This document shows, piece by piece, positions 1 through 6,390 of a stretch of 6,390 nt of DNA. This DNA comes from Candidatus Delongbacteria bacterium (GTDB lineage: Bacteria; UBA4055): contig JAKLPX010000301.1 of assembly GCA_022013635.1 (NCBI GenBank), forward strand, positions 1-6,390, given 5' to 3'. The notes under the pieces were generated by a model, which was given only the letters and a program-made list of their open reading frames with translations, searched no databases and had not been told where the DNA came from. The stretch's first letter is position 1. Every line of letters begins with the position of its first letter. A program made the translations under genes and the position numbers.

Positions 1-2809
1 GAAATTCCATACGGTTAGCTTCGCTGACAAACGGCTGTGACCGATAAGCCAGATCAACAGCTCTATCCAGCTCGTTGTGAGCTTTTACTAATTCCGGCGG
101 CATTGCTAATGGATCATAAAGCTCAGCGAGTGAACTGTTTGGGAATAAGGTTCTCGTATTTAAAACCTTTTGTGCGGCTTTCTCGATATTTATTTCCTGT
201 ACTCTAGTAGCACTTTCAGGCCACGGGAAGTTGTTATAAACGATACTTGCGGAATATTGAAAATCACTTTTCATTCTTCCACAAGTTGATTTCATCCAAA
301 CCATATGCATTACAGAAGTCATGATACCAAACATAAATAAATTGGCATTTGGGATAATCAACGCACTGCCGCTTGTAATTATTGCTGGTTCTAAAATTCC
401 GATTGGTATATATTTCCTGTTTTCGGACGAAACTTTAGGAATGATTATATAATTGGTAACCGGCTGTCTTATTTCTCCAAAAAGCATTGGAGTCTCGGCC
501 AGTCTGTTGGTTGCTTCCCTTCCGCTGCTAAGTCTGAATTTCCTTGTCTTTTCTATCCGGTCAAGTATAAAATTTGATTTCCTTATAAAATTAGGTTCAA
601 TATTTATTAACCATAAGCACCACCGTTTTTTATTGTTGATAAATTCATCTCCTCCGGTATAGCGCTTAATTACATCATTGATAAAAGGTTCACTCTTCAA
701 AGCATTTTCTTTCTCTTCATCAGACAGAATAAGATTTCCCGCGTCTATAGGCATACTCCCGTAGTTCATCTCTGATACTCGACAGATTGGCGATTTTCTA
801 TTCTCTAGAGTTATCTCTTTCCCTTCGATCAAATAGGGGCTTATATTTTTTACTATTTTCTGGTGTGCTTCTCCTTTTACATCTTCATACTCAAAAATGC
901 TTTTATTATTTAAGTCATAGCCGGCGAAGCCTATTATTACACAATGAACAGCAGCTTTACCTTTAGCTTCATTACTCCATTTGAAAGTTCTATGTGCGAA
1001 ATGAATTTTAATGTTGAATTTACTGAACAACAGTTTCCACAATATACCAACCTGTTCACCTTGTGAAATAGAGTTCGTAGATACGAATGCAACTCTCGTA
1101 TTTGAATTCTGAATATATTGAGCAGCTTTGAAATACCATGATGTTACATAATCGAGAACGCCTGCTCCTTTTACTCCTGACCAGATCAATTCCATATCTT
1201 CTTTTTGTTCTGAATTTTGTTCTTTTTTACCCACAAAAGGCGGATTTCCTAAGATGTAATCAAACCTGACTTGCGATTCGTTCTCAGGTTTTAATCCTTT
1301 ATGAATCTTTAAAGTTTCAGTTTGGACATTCACTGTACCGTATTCCGGTGGGAGTTTTTCACTAACGAGATAAATATTTGCGTGTTTTACTACAATGTCA
1401 ACAGTATTTACCGGATTAAGAAGGCTTTGCCAGTCAATTCTTAAAGCATTACCGTTTACGATCATAGCTGATTTTAAAAGAGGCAGACGAATAAAATATT
1501 GTCCGAACTCATTGCTTATCTGCATATTCATTTGGTGGTCAATCAGCCACATTGCGACTTCAGCGATCCTTGCTGGAAATTCTTCGAGTTCGATTCCGTA
1601 GAACTGATCTACATCTAGCCAGATTATATCTCTGACATCAAGAACCTGTTCGGTCTTGTACAGTACCCTGAGTATTTCAAGTTCAAGCAATCGTAACTCA
1701 CGGTATGTAATGACAAGAAAATTCCCGCAGCCGCAGGCAGGGTCAAGGAATTTTAAAGTGCTTAATTTTTTATGAAATTCTGAAAGTTTATTTTTGTTGT
1801 TCTTTACAGATTCGAATTCGGCCCAAAGGTTGTCAAGAAAAAGAGGTTTGATGAGTTTAAGTATGTTGGTTTCGCTTGTGTAATGCGCCCCGAAGTTCCT
1901 CCGTTCGGTCGGATTCATTACGCTTTGGAACATTGACCCGAAAATAGCGGGGGAGATCTTGCTCCAGTCAATATAACAGCAGTCAAGAAGCGCTTTACGC
2001 ATCTTTGAATCAAAGCTGGCTGTAGGAAGTATCTCTTCAAATAATTTTCCGTTGACATAAGGAAAGTCAGAAAGCTGTTCATCAAGATTTTTAAATCGTT
2101 TGTCATGAGGCGTGTTTAGCACCTGAAAAAGCTCCTGCAGTTTTGCTGCAAGGTCGCTTCCGTCCACATTAGTCCGTTGTGCAATATAATCCTGAAATTG
2201 CTCTTTATTGAAAATTGTCGTATCTTCAGCGAACAGGCAAAATAGAATTCGTACAAGGTAAACTTCTAATGGGTGACCGGTATATCCTATGTCTTTCAAT
2301 CGGTCGTGAAGCTTTCCCATAAATTCTGCAGCTTTAATATTGGCTGGATCTTGTTCCTTGTAAATCTTTTTCTGATAGCCTAGCAAATATCCAAAATGTT
2401 GAACATTGTTTACAAGGTCAGGCAGCATAAATTCAATCAATTTATCTTCTTCAAGGTCGTAAAGCTTAAAGTGCTCAAAATCAGATACAAGAATATATTT
2501 CGGTAATTCTTCCTGCTTTATAGCTTTTAAGTAGTCTCTTGCCTGCTGATATGCTTTGTCAAGATTTTTACCTTTGCTCTTCATTTCGATCAAGATCGTC
2601 TGAGGCCAGAACAGATCAATGTAGCCTTCGTGATCATCAAGCTTCTTGACCCTGTGTTCAAAATTAGAAACTTTACGCTGACTTATACCGAATACATTAA
2701 AGAATTCATATAAAAAAGTTTTCGCTTCTGCGTCTTCATTAAAAGCATCCGCCCATTCCTTTGAAAAGTGCGTAGCCCGTTCTTTTATTTCATTCCAGCT
2801 TAGTGCCAT
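1..2809 (-). CDS. MmeI-like single-chain type IIL/IIG restriction-modification enzyme (adenine-N6 DNA methyltransferase plus endonuclease), C-terminus cut by window edge
   Basis: Read on the minus strand, the frame is open for 936 codons from ATG at 2809. An in-frame TAA lies upstream of that ATG, which supports the start. The N-terminal nuclease domain has D65, E75 and K77 in a D-X9-E-X-K pattern, the spacing I recall for MmeI. A mostly helical spacer follows (about 150-300). The methyltransferase core has GAHYTS (307-312), the SAM motif LDPACGCGNF (355-364), YGIELEEFPA (404-413) and the catalytic GNPPF (521-525), which indicates N6-adenine methylation. The target-recognition part (about 660-865) includes KRYTGGDEFINNK and ends with VYNNFPWPE. 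The tail PPELVKAHNELDRAVD is typical of this family, so probably only a few tens of residues are missing. Such enzymes methylate one strand of an asymmetric site and cut at a distance; one polypeptide does both jobs. No frameshift or lost catalytic residue was seen, so it is probably active. The exact recognition site cannot be read from the sequence. Confidence 0.93.
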   Translation of the reverse strand, partial: MALSWNEIKERATHFSKEWADAFNEDAEAKTFLYEFFNVFGISQRKVSNFEHRVKKLDDHEGYIDLFWPQTILIEMKSKGKNLDKAYQQARDYLKAIKQEELPKYILVSDFEHFKLYDLEEDKLIEFMLPDLVNNVQHFGYLLGYQKKIYKEQDPANIKAAEFMGKLHDRLKDIGYTGHPLEVYLVRILFCLFAEDTTIFNKEQFQDYIAQRTNVDGSDLAAKLQELFQVLNTPHDKRFKNLDEQLSDFPYVNGKLFEEILPTASFDSKMRKALLDCCYIDWSKISPAIFGSMFQSVMNPTERRNFGAHYTSETNILKLIKPLFLDNLWAEFESVKNNKNKLSEFHKKLSTLKFLDPACGCGNFLVITYRELRLLELEILRVLYKTEQVLDVRDIIWLDVDQFYGIELEEFPARIAEVAMWLIDHQMNMQISNEFGQYFIRLPLLKSAMIVNGNALRIDWQSLLNPVNTVDIVVKHANIYLVSEKLPPEYGTVNVQTETLKIHKGLKPENESQVRFDYILGNPPFVGKKEQNSEQKEDMELIWSGVKGAGVLDYVTSWYFKAAQYIQNSNTRVAFVSTNSISQGEQVGILWKLLFSKFNIKIHFAHRTFKWSNEAKGKAAVHCVIIGFAGYDLNNKSIFEYEDVKGEAHQKIVKNISPYLIEGKEITLENRKSPICRVSEMNYGSMPIDAGNLILSDEEKENALKSEPFINDVIKRYTGGDEFINNKKRWCLWLINIEPNFIRKSNFILDRIEKTRKFRLSSGREATNRLAETPMLFGEIRQPVTNYIIIPKVSSENRKYIPIGILEPAIITSGSALIIPNANLFMFGIMTSVMHMVWMKSTCGRMKSDFQYSASIVYNNFPWPESATRVQEINIEKAAQKVLNTRTLFPNSSLAELYDPLAMPPELVKAHNELDRAVDLAYRSQPFVSEANRMEF

Positions 2810-2836
2810 TTCAAATCCATTTTTAAAGTATTGCTC

Positions 2837-2865
2837 AATTTAATAAGATAATGAATGTAAGTCAA
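2837..2865 (-). promoter_or_regulatory. Putative sigma70-like promoter of the restriction-modification gene
   Basis: On the minus strand, TTGACT (2860-2865) is separated by 17 bases from TAAATT (2837-2842). The first matches the -35 consensus at 5 of 6 positions and the second matches the -10 consensus at 4 of 6. A start near 2830 would leave a leader of about 20 bases before the ATG at 2809. The ribosome site is weak: only GGA (2816-2818 on the minus strand) lies 6 bases before the start codon. Assigned by eye; AT-rich DNA produces chance matches. Confidence 0.42.
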
Positions 2866-2912
2866 AGAAAAAGGGGAAGATTTTGCTGCTGCGTATTATC
2901 TCAGATTTGTAT

Positions 2913-2918
2913 TATAAT
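2913..2918 (+). promoter_or_regulatory. Candidate -10 box (TATAAT) for the amidohydrolase-ATPase unit
   Basis: A perfect TATAAT lies about 90 bases before the amidohydrolase start. No good -35 box is found at 16-18 bases upstream (TGCGTA at 2890-2895), and there is no TG extension at the proper place. If used, the promoter would probably need an activator. A second weaker candidate is TATATT at 2975-2980 with TTGTTT at 2949-2954, but its spacing of 20 is poor. Confidence 0.28.
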
Positions 2919-2945
2919 CTTTGCCCAAAGCAATTACAAGATTAT
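2914..2945. repeat. Inverted repeat, 8-bp arms, overlapping the TATAAT box
   Basis: ATAATCTT (2914-2921) and AAGATTAT (2938-2945) are perfect reverse complements separated by 16 bases. The left arm overlaps the candidate -10 box. A T-rich run follows the right arm, so as RNA it resembles a weak hairpin terminator or attenuator, but the stem holds a single G-C pair and no plus-strand gene ends just upstream within the window. An operator for a dimeric regulator is an alternative. The role is inferred only. Confidence 0.3.
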
Positions 2946-2955
2946 TTTTTGTTTT

Positions 2956-2984
2956 TATTTCGGTAAAAATCACCTATATTTCGG
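2956..2984 (+). repeat. Direct repeat TATTTCGG, two copies 21 bases apart
   Basis: TATTTCGG occurs at 2956-2963 and again at 2977-2984. The 21-base period equals about two helical turns, so both copies face the same side of the DNA, as tandem protein-binding half-sites often do. The second copy ends 23 bases before the amidohydrolase start. No known operator is recognised. Confidence 0.3.
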
Positions 2985-2996
2985 AATGATTTAAAC

Positions 2997-3001
2997 GGGG
3001 G
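2997..3001 (+). promoter_or_regulatory. Ribosome binding site of the amidohydrolase gene
   Basis: A run of five G lies 6 bases before the ATG at 3008. It is a purine-rich Shine-Dalgarno-like site at good spacing and supports that start codon. Confidence 0.55.
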
Positions 3002-3007
3002 TAACTT

Positions 3008-3853
3008 ATGAAGATCATTGACGCGCATTTTCACTATTCAAACATAGAAGTCTTTTATGAGATAGCCGCAAAGAATGGAGTGGATTATTCAAGAAAAGGA
3101 TTTATTAAGGAAGCTGAAGAAAATCAGGTGGTTGCGGGCGTGTGTATGGGATTGTCTGAGAGCAGGAAGTCAGGGTTTCCCGATAATGATGCAGAAACGC
3201 CTATGAATTTTGATCTTGATGAAATGCCGGTAAATTTCTATTTTAGCGCGGGAGTTAATCCGTATAAGCTGACGAAAGATAATCTGATCCGTCTGGAAGA
3301 AACTGTTCAGAGGCCGGATTGCGTTGGAATTAAGATCTATGGCGGATATTATCAATATTATTTTACGGACGCTATATATGAACCTGTTTATGAACTGGCT
3401 TTGAAGTATGATATTCCGGTATCTTTTCATACAGGAGATACTTACAGTGACAACGGATTGTTGAAATATTCGCACCCGCTGACTATTGATGAACTGGCTT
3501 GCAGATATCCTTCTATGAAGATCGTTATATGTCATCTGGGAAATCCGTGGTTGATGGACACTGCGGAGATCGTTTATAAAAATGAGAATGTTTATTCTGA
3601 CCTTTCGGGATTATTGGTAGGCAATGATGCAAGGTTTAAGTTTTTCACTTCCAAAGAATTATTTTTGAATATGTACAGGACTTCTTTTATTTTTGCGAAC
3701 AGGTATGATAAATTCCTTTACGGTTCAGACTGGCCGCTCTCGAAAATGAAGACCTATATCGGTTTATGTAAACTTATCGTTCCGGAAGAGCATCATGAGA
3801 AAGTTTTTTATGATAACGCCCTGAATGTTTATAAAAAGATGAAAATTTCATAA
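3008..3853 (+). CDS. Metal-dependent amidohydrolase family protein (amidohydrolase_2-type TIM barrel)
   Basis: The 281-residue protein begins with IIDAHFH, whose H7-x-H9 pair is the first metal-binding motif of the amidohydrolase superfamily. Further expected ligands or catalytic residues are K109 (in VGIKIY), H141 (in FHTGD), H176 (in CHLGNPW) and D241 (in YGSDWP). This set and order fit the amidohydrolase_2 family, soluble TIM-barrel hydrolases and decarboxylases that bind one or two divalent metals. The length is near normal and no signal peptide or membrane segment is seen, so it should be cytoplasmic. The stretch 111-121 is rich in tyrosine and follows K109; it may line the pocket. The substrate cannot be named. 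The gene ends 12 bases before the ATPase start, so the two are probably one transcript. Uncharacterised family members are common, and the annotation should stay at family level. Confidence 0.88.
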   Translation: MKIIDAHFHYSNIEVFYEIAAKNGVDYSRKGFIKEAEENQVVAGVCMGLSESRKSGFPDNDAETPMNFDLDEMPVNFYFSAGVNPYKLTKDNLIRLEETVQRPDCVGIKIYGGYYQYYFTDAIYEPVYELALKYDIPVSFHTGDTYSDNGLLKYSHPLTIDELACRYPSMKIVICHLGNPWLMDTAEIVYKNENVYSDLSGLLVGNDARFKFFTSKELFLNMYRTSFIFANRYDKFLYGSDWPLSKMKTYIGLCKLIVPEEHHEKVFYDNALNVYKKMKIS

Positions 3854-3858
3854 AGGAG
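3853..3858 (+). promoter_or_regulatory. Ribosome binding site that fixes the TTG start of the ATPase
   Basis: AAGGAG sits 7 bases before TTG at 3866 and overlaps the last base of the amidohydrolase stop codon TAA (3851-3853). It is the strongest Shine-Dalgarno site in the window. It decides the start, because the first in-frame ATG downstream would begin inside the first membrane segment and remove the N-terminal domain. Confidence 0.8.
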
Positions 3859-3865
3859 TATCAGG

Positions 3866-6390
3866 TTGCCGGATAATAAATGGTATATAAAGAACATTGA
3901 AGATATATATAAAGAGCTGAAAACTACGCATACGGGACTTTCAACTTCGGATGCAGAATCTCGGATAGCCGAATACGGTAAAAATGAGCTGGTTTCGGGT
4001 AAGAAAGTCTCTAATATCGTAAAATTTTTGCTTCAGCTGAAAGATGTTTTTATGATACTTCTGCTTGTAGCGGCAGGGATTTCTTTTTCTATCGGCAGTT
4101 ACAGCGACGGCACTATTATGCTCATTATCGTTTTTGTTAACGCTGTAATCGGATTTGTTCAGGAATTTAAAGCTGAAAAGATCGTTGATTCATTAAAAAA
4201 ACTTATTCAGTCGCCATCGAAAGTTATCAGAGACGGAGATCTGAAAGAGCTTCATCAGGAACATCTTGTGCCCGGTGATGTAATTGTTCTCGAGGAAGGC
4301 GATAAAGTACCGGCTGATATAAGGATAATCGAATCGTTCAATATGAAAACGAATGATGTTTCTCTAACAGGTGAATCATTACCGCAGAATAAGCATATAA
4401 ATACGCTGAAAAAAGACTGTCCGCTGGGCGACAGGGATAATATGGCTTATCTCGGCACGAATGTCGTGTCCGGGAACGGAAAAGGGATCGTGACGGCTAC
4501 AGGAATGAATACTGAAATGGGTAAGATCGCCGACATGACCCAGGAACAGGATAAATCCGTTTCTCCGCTTCAAAAGGAGCTTCAGGCCGTGGCTAACAGG
4601 CTGACATTTTTTGCGGTTATTGTAGCTATCTTTCTATTCGGAGGAAGCATATATCTTGACTTTTCGCTTAATGTAGCTTTGATCTACGCAATAGGCGTAG
4701 CGGTGGCCGTCGTTCCTCAGGCATTACCGATGCAGATAACCGTTGCATTATATCAGGGCGTAAATCTGCTTTCAAAGAAGAATGCTGTGGTAAAGAAACT
4801 TTCCGCAGTTGAAACTCTCGGTTCAACAAATGTAATAGCGACAGATAAAACAGGCACACTGACCAAGAACGAAATGACAGTCACGAAAGTCTGGTTCGAC
4901 GGAAAAGAATATGAGATCACCGGTGTCGGCTATGAGCCTAAGGGTTCTATTCTTGACAGTGAGGGAAAAGAACTGACAAAAGATCAGATAGATGAGATCG
5001 AGATAATGTTTGATGCGGCTACGATGGCATCTAATGCAGAGATACATGAGCCGGACAAAGATCATGCGAACTGGTACCCGATCGGAGATCCTACCGAAGC
5101 TGCGCTGATAACTCTTTCGACTAAACTCGGAACAAGATCACCAAAAGAAGATGAAGAAAATCCTGAATTACACGAATTCGGCTTCGATTCTGTCAGAAAG
5201 AGAATGAGTTCCGTCCGTCAGTTCGGCGAAGATCAGGTTCTTACGATGAAAGGAGCTTTGGACAGTATTCTGGAAATTGCCAAATTCATCTTAAAGAACG
5301 GCAAAGAAGTTCCTATCACGGATGAAGATAAAAACAATTTATTAAAAATAAATGAAGAATATTCAAAACAGGCTCTTCGTGTGATCGCAGTAGCCTTCAG
5401 GAAGCTGAATAGAGACATGACGGATTATGTGATAGAGAATGTTGAGAGAGATGTAGTCTTTCTTGGATTAACGGCAATGATAGATCCGCCAAAAGAAGGC
5501 GTAAAAGAAGCGATCATCAGCGCGCATGAGGCACATATAGATACCATAATAATGACGGGTGATCACGCGATCACAGCTCAGGCTATCGGAAAGGAGATCG
5601 AACTCTCTCAAACCGGTGAGGATGTAAAAGTTCTGACCGGCGCAGAAATGGATGAAATTTCTGACAAAGAATTAAGCCGGATAATGAATGAAAATTCTTC
5701 TTTGATATATTCACGGGTTTCGCCTGAAAACAAACTTCGTATAGTCAAACTTCTAAAAAAACAGGGCAAGATTGTTGCGGTTACAGGCGACGGTGTGAAC
5801 GATGCACCTGCGCTTAAAAGCGCGCATATCGGAGTTGCCATGGGTCAGATGGGTACCGATGTGTCTAAGGAGGCTGCCGAACTTATTTTACTCGATGATA
5901 GTTTTCCTACCCTTGTACATGCGATCAGAGAAGGCAGGACTATTTATTACAACCTTAAGAAAACCGTTGTAGCATCGCTTACAAGTAACGGAGCCGAGCT
6001 TGCAGCAGTTCTGATGGGTTTATTCGGAGTATCATACTTCGGCTGGCCGATACCTATTTTTGCTATCCAGATACTTGCGATAGACTTACTCGCAGAGATA
6101 TTACCGTTAACAGCATTAACATTCGATCCCGGCTATAAGGAACTTATGATCTCCCCTCCGAGAAGTAGAGATGAGCATATAATCAATAAATATTCAGGGC
6201 TTGAAATCATATTTTTCGGCGTTCTAATGGGCGGACTGGCTTTTGCCAACTTCGGTTACTTCATAAACCGCATGGGAATTGAACTTGTGAACAATCACGA
6301 ATTATATTACAGAGCCACTACAATCACATATATGACCATAGCTGTGGCACAGTTCGTAAACATTCTTTCAAGAAGATATGACCGCGACAC
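3866..6390 (+). CDS. P2-type cation-transporting ATPase, C-terminus cut by window edge
   Basis: This inner-membrane pump couples ATP hydrolysis to cation transport. With the TTG start, 841 codons are present; the family is usually about 900 residues, so the last membrane helices (M9-M10) are missing. An N-terminal cation-ATPase domain (1-60) precedes M1 and M2 (about 62-100). The actuator has LTGES (167-171). M3 and M4 are at about 246-263 and 270-294. The phosphorylation motif is DKTGT with D327; the nucleotide domain has GDPTEAAL (407-414) and MKGA (461-464); the hinge has DPPK (540-543), TGD (564-566) and TGDGVNDAP (640-648). M5-M8 lie at about 699-721, 729-751, 779-800 and 817-833. The ion site is unusual: PQALP (284-288) in M4 instead of PEGLP, TSNGAE (706-711) in M5, and IDLLAE (739-744) in M6. 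M5 and M6 look closer to Na+/K+-ATPase than to SERCA. The transported ion is uncertain; Ca2+, Na+ or K+ are candidates. The catalytic machinery is intact. Confidence 0.93.
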   Translation, partial: MPDNKWYIKNIEDIYKELKTTHTGLSTSDAESRIAEYGKNELVSGKKVSNIVKFLLQLKDVFMILLLVAAGISFSIGSYSDGTIMLIIVFVNAVIGFVQEFKAEKIVDSLKKLIQSPSKVIRDGDLKELHQEHLVPGDVIVLEEGDKVPADIRIIESFNMKTNDVSLTGESLPQNKHINTLKKDCPLGDRDNMAYLGTNVVSGNGKGIVTATGMNTEMGKIADMTQEQDKSVSPLQKELQAVANRLTFFAVIVAIFLFGGSIYLDFSLNVALIYAIGVAVAVVPQALPMQITVALYQGVNLLSKKNAVVKKLSAVETLGSTNVIATDKTGTLTKNEMTVTKVWFDGKEYEITGVGYEPKGSILDSEGKELTKDQIDEIEIMFDAATMASNAEIHEPDKDHANWYPIGDPTEAALITLSTKLGTRSPKEDEENPELHEFGFDSVRKRMSSVRQFGEDQVLTMKGALDSILEIAKFILKNGKEVPITDEDKNNLLKINEEYSKQALRVIAVAFRKLNRDMTDYVIENVERDVVFLGLTAMIDPPKEGVKEAIISAHEAHIDTIIMTGDHAITAQAIGKEIELSQTGEDVKVLTGAEMDEISDKELSRIMNENSSLIYSRVSPENKLRIVKLLKKQGKIVAVTGDGVNDAPALKSAHIGVAMGQMGTDVSKEAAELILLDDSFPTLVHAIREGRTIYYNLKKTVVASLTSNGAELAAVLMGLFGVSYFGWPIPIFAIQILAIDLLAEILPLTALTFDPGYKELMISPPRSRDEHIINKYSGLEIIFFGVLMGGLAFANFGYFINRMGIELVNNHELYYRATTITYMTIAVAQFVNILSRRYDRD

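Noticed and set aside
453..662. Plus-strand open frame of 69 codons
   Set aside because: It lies opposite the well-supported methyltransferase target-recognition coding sequence, has no convincing ribosome site and resembles no family I know.
1395..1601. Plus-strand open frame of 68 codons
   Set aside because: It is antisense to the methyltransferase core, between the SAM motif and the NPPF motif; a shadow of the real gene.
1918..2106. Minus-strand open frame of 62 codons
   Set aside because: It is in another frame of the same strand inside the restriction enzyme gene, whose own frame is continuous there.
1..2809. Possibility that the restriction gene sits on a mobile element or defence island
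   Set aside because: No integrase, transposase, tRNA, attachment repeat or other defence gene is visible in the window; the left flank is not available to judge.
2800..2820. Six-codon mini-ORF on the minus strand (MDLKWH, then TAA) overlapping the restriction gene start in another frame
   Set aside because: It could in principle damp translation of the restriction gene, but so short an overlap is expected by chance in AT-rich DNA and it has no clear ribosome site.
2919..2930. Short palindrome CTTTGCCCAAAG
   Set aside because: A stem of four or five pairs with almost no loop is too weak for a terminator and too short to be taken as an operator on its own.
3170..3535. Minus-strand open frame of 121 codons opposite the amidohydrolase
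   Set aside because: The plus-strand frame carries the metal-binding motifs of a known family; the antisense product has no recognisable domain.
4379..5841. Several minus-strand open frames of 61-80 codons opposite the ATPase
   Set aside because: All fall inside the ATPase coding sequence, which is uninterrupted and rich in conserved motifs.

Overview
The window carries three protein-coding genes and one 198-base divergent intergenic region. It is AT-rich, with many AAA, GAT and ATA codons. All three proteins are of bacterial type. I cannot assign a phylum from the sequence. The Shine-Dalgarno-like sites, sigma70-like boxes and TTG start are consistent with many low-GC bacteria. No rRNA, tRNA, CRISPR array, transposase or integrase was seen.

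Left part (1-2809, minus strand): one long open frame, intact over 936 codons and cut by the left edge, encodes a single-chain restriction-modification enzyme of the MmeI-like (type IIL/IIG) family. An N-terminal D-X9-E-X-K nuclease motif is followed by a helical spacer, an adenine-N6 methyltransferase core (GAHYTS, LDPACGCGNF, GNPPF) and a C-terminal target-recognition region. Only a short C-terminal tail should be missing.

Middle (2810-3007): the divergent control region. It contains a plausible minus-strand promoter for the restriction gene, an isolated TATAAT box on the plus strand, an 8-bp inverted repeat overlapping that box, and an 8-base direct repeat (TATTTCGG) spaced exactly 21 bases.

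Right part (3008-6390, plus strand): a metal-dependent amidohydrolase of the amidohydrolase_2 / TIM-barrel type (281 aa) is followed after 12 bases by a P2-type cation-transporting ATPase that starts with TTG and runs off the right edge after 841 codons. The two are probably co-transcribed. The ATPase has every catalytic motif, but its membrane ion site departs from the calcium-pump pattern: PQALP replaces PEGLP in M4, and M6 reads IDLLAE.

Nothing here amounts to a clearly new multi-gene system. The points most worth following are the ATPase ion-site variant, the unknown DNA specificity of the restriction enzyme, and the unexplained amidohydrolase-ATPase pairing.
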